The notes beneath the pieces are model-generated. The model was not told where the DNA came from, searched no databases, and saw nothing but the letters and a program-made list of their open reading frames with translations. The position numbers and the translations under genes are program-made. A DNA stretch of 64,000 nt. Source: Siphonodentalium dalli. Taxonomy: Eukaryota; Mollusca; Scaphopoda; Gadilida; Siphonodentaliidae. This document shows, one piece after another, positions 11,483 through 24,034 of the stretch (positions are counted from its first letter, which is position 1; each line of letters begins with the position of its first letter). Where the stretch lies: the NCBI GenBank assembly GCA_032622095.1, contig CP136068.1, positions 162,027,465 to 162,091,464 on the forward strand. Direction: 5' to 3'.

Positions 11483-12242
11483 AGATCTGCACTATAAGCG
11501 GCCGTTTGGCCCAGTTTCGTTATTTATGAAAAGCACTTGCGTCTCAAGAGCTAATATAAAAAGTAATTTTCAAGAGCTACTTCGTTATGACTAATTAAGA
11601 GTACGGAATCGATACACCTATTATCCGATGATACCACTCATTAACAAGAGTCCGAACAACATCTTACACGATACTAAAGACCACTCATATAAGCGACCTT
11701 GGATGCCACAGTGAACAGTAAATATGTGATTACTGAGAGGCCGGTGTGCCCTGTGACCTCCATTTCATGAGCTAATTTTGCCAGCCACTACTTGCTTGCT
11801 TGCCCGTTGTGGGATTCCCTCCTTTATGTGAAGAGCACCCCCAGTATATCGGGTATATAAAACAATAATAGTAAACAATATGCTGATAAAACTATATTGA
11901 CAGAAGAGTTGTTAAAACTGTGCAGATTGTGTATTAAAAGATCATGTGTTTGTGTATAGTAACACATACATGCTTTATGAAATGAGCTTATATATTAATA
12001 TGTACACGTATATTTTTGTTTTTAAAATTGCTATTTTGGTAAAATTGTTACTTTTTTTACAAGACTATTTACAAGCATGTCTTGCTTCTGCCTTCAAAAT
12101 GTTTACTCTGTGCACATGGATTGAGAATAAGAAATTTATTGCCAGTTTATCAATTTTACGTTTCATTATGTCAGTAAGGTTCCAGTTTTCCAATGTTGTG
12201 CAGTCTATGGTTAACTGTGTTAAAATGGTGGTTCAATGTTAA
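11483..12242. other. Unassigned AT-rich interval
   Basis: A 98-codon frame at 11946-12242 encodes a hydrophobic, low-complexity peptide with no recognisable motif and no clear splice signals, so it is not called as a gene. No element ends were seen. Confidence 0.35.
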
Positions 12243-12643
12243 GGGGGGGGGGGGGGGGTCAAGTGACAAATCTGCATAGCAAAAGTTACAGAGTTGAACA
12301 TACTTCTGAGTGTGACTTGATGTGGTATTGGAAACATCGGAACAGGTATTTGTCAGGCGAGTCCGCTTGGAACTTTTTCCAATATTATGTTGGTGTATTT
12401 ATTTTTGAATTTTGTATTGATTTTAAAAATGTAGGTCATGTGATGTAATTCCAGAAAAAAAACTCTCAAAACAATATTTATTGCAAAATTTTATAATTTA
12501 CCTAGCGCATCTGCGAGTTAAATGTTATGACTGTTCAATGATATGCACTGCTTTGGTTCCAGAAAAACTACTTCATACATAACTTTTGCTCCGGAGATTT
12601 GCATGGAAATCCCCATTCAAAATTCGTCACTTGACCTCCCCCT
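12243..12643. mobile_element. MITE with G-rich inverted ends
   Basis: A G tract followed by GGTCAAGTGACAAATCTGCA and GCAAAAGTTA on the left is mirrored on the right by AACTTTTGCTCCGGAG, AAATCCCC and GTCACTTGACCTCCCCC. The inverted repeats extend about 40 bp with an indel. No target duplication is clear, so the boundaries are approximate. Confidence 0.6.
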
Positions 12644-12908
12644 CAAAGGTATCAGTAATGGTTTTTGGGAGATTTATTCTGAGCTTTTGTATGTAACTAT
12701 TACACAACACCTGACTTGTCATTACATCATCGCATTTACCCATCCATTACTACAACGCATTTCGCTAGTCATTACTGCACCGCTTATTGCTGCAGGCATC
12801 ACTGCACAACATTATAGTCAGTTATGATATACTAGGGGATTTCCCGCCACACATGGCGGGTGACAAACATGACATGAAGGACAATATTGAATTTCTTGCT
12901 CAATTTAT

Positions 12909-13031
12909 AGAGAGTTACGTTAAATAATTCACGAGAGGCGAGAGAGTCGATAAGAAACAAGTGCGCGTTAGCACACGAGTTTCTTACCTAAGCGTCTCTC
13001 GCCTCGAGTGAATTATTTAACGTAATTCTCT
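12909..13031. repeat. 123-bp near-palindrome (hairpin)
   Basis: Arms of about 57 bp, AGAGAGTTACGTTAAATAAT ... and ... ATTATTTAACGTAATTCTCT, pair around a very short loop (GCGTTA). The inner stem GAGGCGAGAGA / TCTCTCGCCTC and AAGAAAC / GTTTCTT are preserved. Possibly a terminal remnant of a foldback element. Confidence 0.85.
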
Positions 13032-13976
13032 GAACTAATTGATTACTCTATTTATTACACTTCTGCATCAATTTTATTCTCCAAATATGATTAACACACC
13101 CATAATTAATGCATGAAAGTCCCGATGTGAAGAAAGATCAACCATCGAAAATTTAATCTAGATCAGTAAGCGTCAATGACGTCACAAAAAATGACATAAT
13201 TCACTAGACAGTGACATTACCATTTTTAATTAACGGCGTATAGGACTGTAATAAAACATTTTAATTTGTCACTCAACTGGATCAGCGACCAATAAGAAGA
13301 ATGGAAATCACACCATTTCACCATAGAGTCGATTTATGGGTGGGACGAGGCGTTAAGCGATGTCAATCAAGTGTTCATTTCGTGCCAAGTATTTCATGTT
13401 ATGAATCAAACTCCATACAGCGCCCTCTCCGCTATCGCTGCGATATATCACTGCCACAATGAGTGTACTTTGCAGACGATAAATCTATTTTTACATATCG
13501 TCGCGGAACTGTATTTACTACTATTTAGTCACCTATTATCTTGTTTTGACCACCAATTTTGTTTTAAAGTTTGCAATAATGGTAATTCTTTCGGTATTGA
13601 TAAGAACAATATGAACTGAGCCAGACATAGACAATTTTAATCCTAAAACATAAGAACTAAAATCACGTAAGAATTCCTTACAAATTAATGTCCTTATGGC
13701 AGTGGTATCTCAGCGGAGCGATGGGAGATAATTCTGCCTGGAGTTTGGTTATGAATCTGATGGCGCTAAGTTCCCGATTATCCGGGACGAACGGATGACA
13801 TTTTACCGATTATATTTTTAGTTTGTTTTTTTCATCGCGTTGTTCTTAGTGCTAATAGTTGGCATATATTATTGATTGTGTCTATTTGTGCTGTGTTGAT
13901 AGCGTATATGGAGTATTATAAAGGTCCCTGCATACTATTTCTTCAATCGAACGTCCAGTCAGCTCACCAATAATTT
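13032..13976. other. Unassigned interval
   Basis: No repeat boundaries and no supported gene. The 82-codon frame at 13371-13619 shows no recognisable motif. Confidence 0.3.
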
Positions 13977-13980
13977 GTAA

Positions 13981-14235
13981 CTCTTTCACGAAGGGAGCTG
14001 CACTAGTGCAGCATTAAATACCCTGTTCCAGTATATTATCTTATATATGCGAGTCTCCCATAGGGAGCCTCGCATATATAAGAGAATGCAATGTCTCACA
14101 AAGTAAATGTAAATATTGTTAGGCCAATGCATTCTCTTATATATGCGAGGCGCCCTATGGGCGACTCGTATATATACGATAATGCCTTGGCACAGGATGT
14201 TCGCAAAATTTCGGGAAGCTGCAGTCACGAAAGGG
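13981..14235. mobile_element. TTAA-type MITE with twin palindromes (CCCTTCCATGA family)
   Basis: A 255-bp element flanked by GTAA (a decayed TTAA, 13977-13980) and TTAA (14236-14239). The ends are CTCTTTCACGAAGGGAGCTG and the complement of CCCTTTCGTGACTGCAGCTT. Inside, two palindromes (about 14025-14095 and 14121-14194) have arms ATCTTATATATGCGAG / CTCGCATATATAAGAGAA and face each other. TTAA target and CCC...GGG ends fit piggyBac-like mobilisation. Confidence 0.75.
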
Positions 14236-14273
14236 TTAATTGAACATGGACGATTTGTCATTTTAATCAGAAA

Positions 14274-14791
14274 TAGCTGATGTGCCCGAGTTCGTCCGGG
14301 CTATTTAGGGATTTCTTTGTGATCGCCTCCGTCTGGGCAGAATATACACTAATTCAAAGTGACAACGTTGAACAATACTGAGCGAACAACGTTGAAAAGT
14401 GTTAGGAGAAAGAAAAAACAACGTTGAAAAGATTTAAGAGAAAGAAAAAACTATTGAGAAAAATATTTATAATGAGACAACTGAGCGAACAACGTTGAAA
14501 AGTATTAGGAGAAAGCAAAACCGCTATTGTTCGATCGGTCTAGAAACATGCCTATATGAGCGAATATGAGCGATATCAAGATCAAGAACACGGTCGCACG
14601 TGAAATTGGACCCGCCCATATTGTTCCCGTGATCAAAGTAGGCCTACATACCAAATTTTAGTAAGAACGGTCGAACAGTTTTCGAGTCTATAACACATAC
14701 ATACATACATACATACATACATACATACATACATACATGCGTACATACATACATACACACGGACAGAAGTTCCAAAATATTTAATATATGA
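14274..14791 (-). mobile_element. Helitron-like non-autonomous element with CATA microsatellite
   Basis: Read on the minus strand, it starts near TCATATATTAAATATTTTGG, continues into a (TATG)n microsatellite (14695-14755), and contains the block GAGTCTATAACA...CGGGCCCA-like seen at 30600-30867. It ends with hairpin GCCCGGACGAACTCGGGC then ACATCAGCTA. The terminal CTAG has decayed to CTAT. A central block repeats GAGCGAACAACGTTGAAAAG, probably a small tandem core. Confidence 0.65.
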
Positions 14792-15104
14792 GTCTAAGCT
14801 GACAAAGCAGTTGAATTGCGGTAACGGTGGGTGGCATACAAATTCAGCGGAAAATGTTCCAGTTCTCAGAGATGACAATACTACATTCTGCATCGAATTC
14901 CGTACCTCTGAGATGTGACTTGCATCAGGTACAATTGCCACTTCCCGCTTTAGAATACCGCCATAAATGTATATGTATCTACAGTGTTGTAATTCTCAAT
15001 CTAGAGTGTAGTTAACACAATTATTGCACCTACCCATTTGATCACATGCACTTCCTCACCCGCCCGGTGGTTATATTGGTTTCTGCGTATCTTCGGATAT
15101 ATTT
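14792..15104. other. Unassigned interval
   Basis: Nothing recognisable; a short unmatched stretch before the 51/59-bp satellite. Confidence 0.3.
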
Positions 15105-18100
15105 TAACTTGGATTCCATACTGTCATAACCGATGCTTTATTTTCCGATATATTTTAACTTGGATTCCATATATTGCTACTGTCGAAACCGATGCTTTAT
15201 GCTCCGATATATTTTAACTTGGATTCCATACTTTGATATACTGTCGTAACCGATGCTTTATTTTCCGATATATTATAACTTGGATTCCATACTTTTATAC
15301 TGTCGTAACCGATGCTTTATCTTCGGATATATTATAACTTGGATTCCATACTTTTATACTGTTGTAACCGATGCTTTATTTTCCGATATATTATAACTTG
15401 GATTCCATACTGTCGTAACCGATGATTTATTTTCAGATATATTATAACTTGGATTCCATACTGTCGTAACCGATGCTTTATTTTCCGATATATTATAACT
15501 TGGATTCCATACTTTTGTACTGTTGTAACCGATGCTTTATTTTCCGATATATTATAACTTGGATTCCACACTTTTATACTGTCGTAACCGATGCTTTATC
15601 TTCGGATATATTATAACTTGGATTCCATACTTTTATACTTTTGTAACCGATGCTTTATTTTCCGATATATTATAACTTGGATTCCATACTTTTGTACTGT
15701 TGTAACCGATGCTTTATTTTCCGATATATTATAACTTGGATTCCATACTTTTATACTGTTGTAACCGATGCTTTATTTCCCCGATATATTATAACTTGGA
15801 TTCCATACTTTTATACTGTTGTAACCGATGCTTTATTTTCCGATATATTATAACTTGGATTCCATACTTTTATACTGTTGTAACCGATGCTTTATTTCCC
15901 GATATCTTTTCACTTGGATTCCATACTGTTGTAACCGATGCTTTATTTTCAGATATATTATAACTTGGATTCCATACTGTCGTAACCGATGCTTTATTTT
16001 CCGATATATTATAACTTGGATTCCATACTTTTGTACTGTCGTAACCGATGCTTATTTCCGATATATTTTAACTTGGATTCCATACTTTTGTACTGTCGTA
16101 ACCGATGCTTTATTTTCCGATATATTTTAACTTGGATTCCATACTTTTGTACTGTAGTAACCGATGATTTATTTCCCGATATCTTTTCACTTGGATTCCA
16201 TACTTTTGTACTGTCGTAACAGATGATTTATTTTCAGATATATTATAACTTGGATTCCATACTGTTGTAACCGATGCTTTATTTTCAGATATATTATAAC
16301 TTGGATTCCATACTGTCGTAACCGATGCTTTATTTTCCGATATATTATAACTTGGATTCCATACTTTTGTACTGTCGTAATCGATGCTTATTTCCGATAT
16401 ATTTTAACTTGGATTCCATACTTTTGTACTGTCGTAACCGATGCTTTATTTTCCGATATATTTTAACTTGGATTCCATACTTTTGTACTGTAGTAACCGA
16501 TGATTTATTTCCCGATATCTTTTCACTTGGATTCCATACTTTTGTACTGTCGTAACAGATGATTTATTTTCAGATATATTATAACTTGGATTCCATACTG
16601 TTGTAACCGATGCTTTATTTTCAGATATATTATAACTTGGATTCCATACTGTCGTAACAGATGATTTATGTTCCGATATCTTTTAACTTGGATTCCATAC
16701 TTTTGTACTGTCGTAACAGATGATTTATTTTCAGATATATTCTAATTTGGATGCCATACTGTCGTAACAGATGATTTATTTTCAGATATATTCTAATTTG
16801 GATGCCATACTGTCGTATCAGATGATTTATTTTCAGATATATTCTAATTTGGATTCCATACTGTCGTAACAGATGATTTATTTTCAGATATATTCTAATT
16901 TGGATTCCATACTGTCGTAACAGATGATTTATTTTCAGATATATTCTAATTTGGATTCCATACTGTCGTAACAGATGATTTATTTTCAGATATATTCTAA
17001 TTTGGATTCCATACTGTCGTAACAGATGATTTATTTTCCGATATATTATATCTTGGATTCCATACTGTCGTAACAGATGATTTATTTTCAGATATATTAT
17101 AACTTGGATTCCATACTGTCGTAACAGATGATTTATTTTCAGATATATTATAACTTGGATTCCATACTTTTATACTGTCGTAACCGATGATTTATTTTCC
17201 GATATATTTTAACTTGGATTCCATACTTTTATACTGTCGTAACCGATGATTTATTTTCAGATATATTCTAATTTGGATTCCATACTGTCGTAACAGATGA
17301 TTTATTTTCCGATATATTATAACTTGCATTCCATACTGTCGTAACAGATGATTTATTTTCCGATATATTATAACTTGGATTTCATACTGTCGTAACAGAT
17401 GATTTATTTTCCGATATATTATAACTTGGATTCCATACTGTCGTAACCGATGATTTATTTTCAGATATATTATAACTTGGATTCCATACTTTTATACTGT
17501 CGTAACAGATGATTTATTCTCAGATATATTATAACTTGGATTCCATACTGTCGTAACCGATGATTTATTTTCCGATATATTATAACTTGGATTCCATACT
17601 GTCATAACAGATGATTTATTTTCAGATATTTTATAACTTGGATTCCATACTGTCGTAACAGATGATTTATTTTCAGATATATTATAACTTGGATTCCATA
17701 CCTTTATACTGTCGTAACCGATGATTTATTTTCAGATATATTGTAACTTGGATTCCATACTGTCGAAACAGATTATTTATTTTCAGATATATTATAACTT
17801 GGATTCCATACTTTTATACTGTCGTAACAGATGATTTATTTTCAGATATATTCTAATTTGGATTCCATACTGTCGTAACCGATGATTTATTTTCAGATAT
17901 ATTCTAATTTGGATTCCAATACTGTCGTAACAGATGATTTATTTTCAAATATATCATAATTTGGATTCCATACTGTCGTAACCGATGATTTATTTTCAGA
18001 TATATTCTAACTTGGATTCCACACTGTCGTAACAGATGATTTATTTTCAGATATATTCTAATTTGGATTCCATACTGTCGTAACCGATGATTTATTTTCA

Positions 18101-19485
18101 GATATATTCTAACTTGGATTCCATACTGTCGTAACAGATGATTTATTTTCAGATATATTCTAATTTGGATTCCATACTGTCGTAACCGATGATTTATTTT
18201 CAGATATATTCTAATTTGGATTCCATACTGTCGTAACAGATGATTTATCTTCAGATATATTCTAATTTGGATTCCATACTGTCGTAACAGATGATTTATT
18301 TTCAAATATATTATAATTTGGATTCCATACTGTCGTAACCGATGATTTATTTTCAGATATATTCTAACTTGGATTCCATACTGTCGTAACAGATGATTTA
18401 TTTTCAGATATCTTTTCACTTGGATTCCATACTGTCGTAACCGATGATTTATTTTCAGATATATTATAACTTGGATTCCATACTGTCGTAACAGATGATT
18501 TATTTTCAGATATATTATAACTTGGATTCCATACATTGGTACTGTCGTAACCGACGCTTTGTGTTCAGATATATTATAATTTGGATTCCATACTGTCGTA
18601 ACAGATGATTTATTTTCAGATATATTCTAATTTGGATTCCATACATTGGTACTGTCGTAACAGATGATTTATTTTCAGATATATTATAACTTGGATTCCA
18701 TACTGTCGTAACAGATGATTTATTTTCAGATATATTATAACTTGGATTCCATACATTGGTACTGTCGTAACCGACGCTTTGTGTTCAGATATATTATAAC
18801 TTGGATTCCATACTGTCGTAACAGATGATTTATTTTCAGATATATTATAACTTGGATTCCATACATTGGTACTGTCGTAACCGACGCTTTGTGTTCAGAT
18901 ATATTATAATTTGGATTCCATACTGTCGTAACCGATGATTTATTTTCAGATATATTCTAATTTGGATTCCATACTGTCGTAACAGATGATTTATCTTCAG
19001 ATATATTCTAATTTGGATTCCATACTGTCGTAACAGATGATTTATTTTCAAATATATTATAATTTGGATTCCATACTGTCGTAACCGATGATTTATTTTC
19101 AGATATATTCTAACTTGGATTCCATACTGTCGTAACAGATGATTTATTTTCAGATATCTTTTCACTTGGATTCCATACTGTCGTAACCGATGATTTATTT
19201 TCAGATATATTATAACTTGGATTCCATACTGTCGTAACAGATGATTTATTTTCAGATATATTATAACTTGGATTCCATACATTGGTACTGTCGTAACCGA
19301 CGCTTTGTGTTCAGATATATTATAATTTGGATTCCATACTGTCGTAACAGATGATTTATTTTCAGATATATTCTAATTTGGATTCCATACATTGGTACTG
19401 TCGTAACAGATGATTTATTTTCAGATATATTCTAATTTGGATTCCATACATTGGTACTGTCGTAACTGATGTTTTATTTTCGGTT
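15105..19485. repeat. 51/59-bp satellite array, about 80 copies
   Basis: The unit contains GATGCTTTATTTTCCGATAT, ATTATAACTTGGATTCCATA and CTGTCGTAACC. The 59-bp form carries an extra TTTTATAC or similar, and dominates the left third; the 51-bp form with CAGATGATTTATTTTCAGAT dominates the right. Longer duplicated blocks are visible: about 336 bp (around 15900-16235 and 16236-16570), and a block of several units at 18190-18540 recurring at 18930-19290. Fifty-one is divisible by three, so minus-strand frames of 145-210 codons arise without being genes. Confidence 0.95.
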
Positions 19486-19844
19486 GTTTATTCTCATCTA
19501 CAATCAAAGCCCCTTTTTAAATTTTCCGCTTTATTGTCGGACATCGGACATATATAGTATATATATTATCATCTTAAATCCCAACGCCTTTTAACAATTT
19601 CTAACGGCCGCTTTAGTGTCGGACCTAGTACATATATACATCGTATTCTTACCTGGAATTCGAGCCCGTGCTTCTCTCGTAACTGCTGCTTTATTTTCGG
19701 ATATATATTCTCCATCAAAGCGTTTCTTTCGACGGTAGTATCTGTGGAATACAAAACAATATGAAATATCTGCACGCGGATTGTATAAGGTGGGACCAAT
19801 ACTCCAAACGGTGACGGCTGAGTCGCACAACTCAACAATATTCA
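19486..19844. other. Decayed edge of the 51/59-bp satellite
   Basis: Eroded units can be followed through CTTTATTGTCGGAC (about 19530), CTTTAGTGTCGGAC (about 19610) and TTTATTTTCGGATATATATT (about 19690). Array-edge decay of this type is expected where homogenisation stops. The two minus-strand frames here (84 and 89 codons) are not supported as genes. Confidence 0.5.
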
Positions 19845-20372
19845 CCCCTGGTTAACCCTTCATTGATTCACCCCTGGTTAACCCTTCATTGATTCACCCC
19901 TGGTTAACCCTTCATTGATTCACCCCTGGTTAACCCTTCATTGATTCACTCCTGGTTAACCCTTCATCATTGATTCACTCCTGGTTAACCCTTCATTGAT
20001 TCACTCCTGGTTAACCCTTCATTGATTCACCCCTGGTTAACCCTTAATTCATTGATTCACCCCTGGTTAACCCTTAATTCATTGAATCACTCCTGGTTAA
20101 CCCTTCATTGATTCACCCATGGTTAACCCTTCAATGATTCACCCCTGGTTAACCCTTAATTCACCCATTGTTAACCCTTAATTCATTGATTCACCCCTGG
20201 TTAACCCTTCATTGATTCACCCCTGGTTAACCCTTCATTGATTCACTCCTGGTTAACCCTTCATTGATTCACTCCTGGTTAACCTTCATTGATTCACCCC
20301 TGGTTAACCCTTCATTGATTCACCCCTGGTTAACCCTTCACTGATTCACCCCTGGTTAACCCTTCATTGACT
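19845..20372. repeat. 26-bp satellite array, about 20 copies
   Basis: The unit is TTCATTGATTCACCCCTGGT plus TAACCC, with ACTCCTGG and TTAATTCATTG variants. Every unit contains GGTTAACCC, the junction seen at the ends of TTAA-type MITEs, and the array lies directly beside such an element (20401). The unit may have come from a MITE terminus. Confidence 0.9.
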
Positions 20373-20400
20373 GAATCTTCCTGGCATTAACCCTTCCATG

Positions 20401-20651
20401 ACTGGAGCTTCCTGACATTTCGCAAAACCCTGTGCCAATGCATTATCTTATATAATTATGCGGGTCTTCCATATGGAACATCACGTATACAAGAGGGTAC
20501 CTTGTCCTGATACTATTTACCATCACCTTGCAAGCCGCACATTCTCGTATATGTTCTAGGAACCATACAGTGTTGGAGACTTGCATATATAATATAATGC
20601 ACTGACAGATAAATTTAATGCTGCACCGGCGCAGCTCCCGTCATGAAAGAG
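20401..20651. mobile_element. TTAA-type MITE (CCCTTCCATGA family), complete
   Basis: A 251-bp element with exact TTAA on both sides (20397-20400 and 20652-20655). Ends CCCTTCCATGACTGGAGCTT and the complement of CTCTTTCATGACGGGAGCTG are inverted relatives. The internal palindromes are strongly decayed. The TTAA duplication with CCC ends is typical of piggyBac-like MITEs. Confidence 0.8.
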
Positions 20652-20727
20652 TTAATTTGTAGATTGCTATGAATTATGGAAAAGTGACGCCGTTATGAAC
20701 AAGTACATATGGGTATTCAACAAGTTA

Positions 20728-21012
20728 TGACCCGCCATATCAAATCCAGTCGGAAGTCGGGATTTTTTTTACCCTGTGCCAATGCATTCTCTTATATATG
20801 CGAGTCGACCATAGGTCGCCTCGCATATATAAGAGAATGCATTGGCCTAACATTTTTTTATCATGTTTTTTAAATAAATGTATCTTACAATTTTTAGGAC
20901 ATACAATAAAATAACATCCATTACCCTGCAGGGAGCCCCACACATATATAGAAGCACATAGAAGAGTGTCGTCTGCTCATGTTTGTCTGGGGCTCTGTAT
21001 GGGTGATCTTTT
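20728..21012 (-). mobile_element. TGACCCGCC foldback element, truncated copy
   Basis: Starts TGACCCGCCATATCAAATCC, then a complete 69-bp palindrome at 20778-20846, then an interior that matches the complement of 53462-53640, including CTGCAGGGAGCCCCACA. The second palindrome and far terminus are missing, so this is a broken copy of the 53342-53801 element in opposite orientation. Confidence 0.75.
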
Positions 21013-21107
21013 TTCTAATATTGACATTTTCGCGATATTTGGCTGATCTAATCCAATCGAGGACAAATATTCAAGAACATGCATACATGTATTGTAAAAA
21101 GGGTTAA

Positions 21108-21499
21108 CCCATTACCCAACAGAACAGCCCTGTGCCAATGCATTCTCTTATATATGCGAGTCGACCATATGTCGCCTCGCATATATAAGAGAATGCATTG
21201 GCTTAACACATTAAAAATTATAAAATTGTTAAAGAATGTAAGAAAAAATGGTAAAAAGTGTTAAAAAAGGATTTTTTTTAGGCCAATGCATTGTCTTATA
21301 TATGCGAGGCGACCTATGGTCGACTAGCATACATAAGAGAATGCATTGGCACAGGGCATAACTGTAACCATCACACTGTGGTCAATGAGCCGGTTCCAAT
21401 GATATCCATATTTGTATGGTTTTATTGAGACAGACCCAAGATAATTTAGGCTGTTGCAGCTTTATTTGGCCGTTTTTGGCCGGTTTGTTGGGTAAAGAG
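21108..21499 (+). mobile_element. 392-bp TTAA-type MITE with twin palindromes, copy 1
   Basis: Flanked by TTAA (21104-21107 and 21500-21503). Ends CCCATTACCCAACA and TGTTGGGTAAAGAG are inverted. Two 69-bp palindromes, 21134-21202 and 21282-21350, face each other and are bounded by CCCTGTGCC and GGCACAGGG. The right third contains GACCCAAGATAATTTAGGCTG and GGCCGTTTTTGGCCGG. The copy at 51938-52329 has the same length in opposite orientation. Confidence 0.85.
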
Positions 21500-21794
21500 T
21501 TAACAATAGCTGTCGCGGTTGCTGTTTTTGTTTCCTCAAATCGCGCGGATTAGCCAAACACCACGACAATCACAATTAAAACAATTATATTATAGATTTA
21601 CTTTTTAATTTTGCCCGCCAAGCATAATATAGCAATTCAGCAGAAACAACCGACATTATAGCAAATTATTAAGACCACTTAAACAGCCAGGGTTGTTTTC
21701 AATTTTTACCATTAACCACTATAGCAACGAATGCTTTCTAGTATTTAATGCCGCGGTACAATGGTAACAATTTTTTCTTCTCTTGGAGGCGGTT

Positions 21795-22041
21795 TTACGA
21801 TTTCGTAACTGGAGCTTCCTGAATTTTTGCGAAAATCATTTGCCAATGAATTTCCTTATGCATGCGAGTCTCGCATAAAGATGGTATATTTTCCTAACAA
21901 TATTTACCCTGACCATGTAAGCCAGTGTATACTCTTATATGTTGGAGACTCCCTATTTGAGACTCGCATATATATATATACGAGAATACACTCCCACATA
22001 CTATTTAATGCTGCACTAGCGCATCTCCCGTCATGGAAGGG
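21795..22041. mobile_element. Decayed TTAA-type MITE (CCCTTCCATGA family)
   Basis: The left end preserves ACTGGAGCTTCCTGAATTTTTGCG and the right end GCATCTCCCGTCATGGAAGGG, as in 20401-20651. Palindrome remnants (ATGCGAGTCTCGCAT, TATATACGAGAATACACT) remain. Both TTAA sites have become GTAA. Confidence 0.6.
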
Positions 22042-22045
22042 TAAA

Positions 22046-23403
22046 CGTCCACGGCGCCGGAAATATTCCATACTGATAGCTAGGGTTCGTTCTGTAACTA
22101 TCTGCATATTGGCCAATTTGGCCCCCGACAGCATAACAACCCCTACTCCATGACATGTGCTGACAATTCCTACTCATGCCCTATAACAACTGATCAATGT
22201 GGCACTTGTCACTTGTTAAAACCCAGCTCCGTTGTTCTAGATCGACATTTTATCTTCGGAATGGGCACTTTTTACCATGCTTTATACCAAAGTAATCTAG
22301 AATGGTCATGTCTCCCAACGACCTCACACGGAGACCTCTAACATAAAACAGTTCGCGTCTACACTCGCCCACAATAATAAGGATCTGCATAGTGCTTATG
22401 ACCCCAACGTATGACAGTTCCTAGTCGGCAGAGGCGTGCTGCTAATTTGCATACCAGGGATAACTCACATTGAAGCATGCGAGACTACAGTAATAATAAC
22501 CGCGCGTTAGTGCTTATACCTTGGCGAATGTGAATGTGAATGATGACGTCATGTAATTTTTTATATATTTTCGTCAGCGATGAGCCAAATTCTGGAGGTG
22601 GGTACGTTTTTTTTCTTCAAATTAACACGTGACTTCCGGTTAGTAACTGTCAGGATATTGTTAAATTGCGGAATCGGCAGTGGACAACATAAAGTTGTTA
22701 ACTACACAACTTCCGAAGAATTCCAGGGTGAATTAGGCATATTAGTTTCATTTAGATCAATTTCGTTATTTAGCTTAATGAAAACCAGAGAAGTCGTCAT
22801 GGCATGGTTCATGACGTAATTTGCGTGTCGTCTCCACCGGTGCCATTGCATGCTGTTACATACATTATTCGTATCGTTATGTCGCCGATAAAAAAGCAAA
22901 TCCGAGGCACATCGTGTGTGGTTGCTCCACTACGTGTTCAGTACAATTGATATTGAGCAACTTACAATCCCAACACTTCTATACATAAGTCATAGAGGTG
23001 GCATGACAGAGTGCTTCACAATATTCAACACATATGACCAAGAAGTCGCAGACGTACTCACAAGAAATACCAGCAATTGAACTAGATGACACACTTGCAA
23101 ATTATACTTGAAGGGATAACAATTACAACACAAGGATATATTCATTAAGGCAGAGAGTAGAGGACATATTGAACCAGATAAAGTTGTATATTCAGCAAAC
23201 ATGAACCAATAAGAACAATGGGGACAGCCCCTGGTCCAAACAAGAGGTGAAGTTCAAATTTAAGACTGAATTGTAAACAAATCTGACAATCTCTCCAACA
23301 TGTAGAGTATAGATACATAGAGTATGTTATTTGACAGAGTATATGGTTAGTCAGTTAGAATTTACTTGTACCTCAATCAGTGTAGTGAGGAGTGTTGAAT
23401 CTG
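22046..23403. other. Unassigned interval with promoter-like motifs
   Basis: No repeat boundaries are visible. The frames here (22150-22341, 22580-22819, 22702-22899 minus and 22990-23202 minus) show no recognisable domain. It is one of the few longer stretches without obvious repeats, so a noncoding part of a host gene is possible. Confidence 0.3.
22544..22639. promoter_or_regulatory. Possible promoter motif cluster
   Basis: A perfect CRE, TGACGTCA (22544-22551), lies 75 bases from a fused E-box and ETS motif, CACGTGACTTCCGG (22626-22639). Such motifs cluster in animal housekeeping promoters. No transcript is identified, so this is suggestive only. Confidence 0.2.
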
Positions 23404-23814
23404 TGACCCGCCATATCAAATCCAGTCGTAAGTCGGGATTTTGTTTACCCTGTGCCAATGCATTCTCTTATATATGCGAGTCGACCATAGGTCGCCTCGC
23501 ATATATAAGATAATGCATTGGCCTAACAATTTTTTACAATTTTAATAATTTTTTCTTGTATTCTTTAACAATTTTATAATTTCACCCATACAGAGCCCCA
23601 GACAAACATGAGCAGACGACACTCTTCTATATGCTGCTATATATGTGTGGGGCTTCCTGCAGGGTAATGGATGTTTTTTTATTTTATGTCCTAAAAATTG
23701 TAAGAAACATTTATTTAAAAAAAATGATAATGATAGGCCGTGCATTCTCTTATATATGCGAGTCGACCTATGGTCGACTCGCATATATAAGATAATGCAT
23801 TGGCACAGGGTAAA
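23404..23814 (+). mobile_element. TGACCCGCC foldback element, 3'-truncated copy
   Basis: Starts TGACCCGCCATATCAAATCC and contains both palindromes (23454-23522 and about 23737-23804, the second with a small deletion) facing each other across an interior like that of 53342-53801. It stops after CACAGGGTAAAAAAATAC, without the terminal TGACCCGCC inverted repeat. Confidence 0.75.
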
Positions 23815-24034
23815 AAAATACAAAATACAATGTTCAAACATATATTTCAGATACAAAATATTTCACTTAAAACGATAATAATGCGTAACTTTTCACGGCA
23901 TGCATGGTGTGATATATATAGGAGGGGATCTAGACTCAGGTATCTTGTAGATGTTTCTCTAGTTGACGTGTGATGCACATGTATATATGCGGTGGATACA
24001 GTGGCAACCTTTGAGCCAGCGTCCACTAAAAGCA

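Noticed and set aside
14633-14941. 102-codon minus-strand frame with a Cys-Met-Tyr-Val repeat
   Set aside because: Translation of the CATA microsatellite within the Helitron-like element.
17904-19282. 210- and 145-codon minus-strand repeat proteins
   Set aside because: They are the 51-bp satellite unit translated; the array also contains 59-bp units that break every frame.
20728-21012. Inversion of the central segment of the foldback element by recombination between its hairpins
   Set aside because: The element is palindromic at its ends, so the whole copy read in opposite orientation explains the observation without an internal flip.
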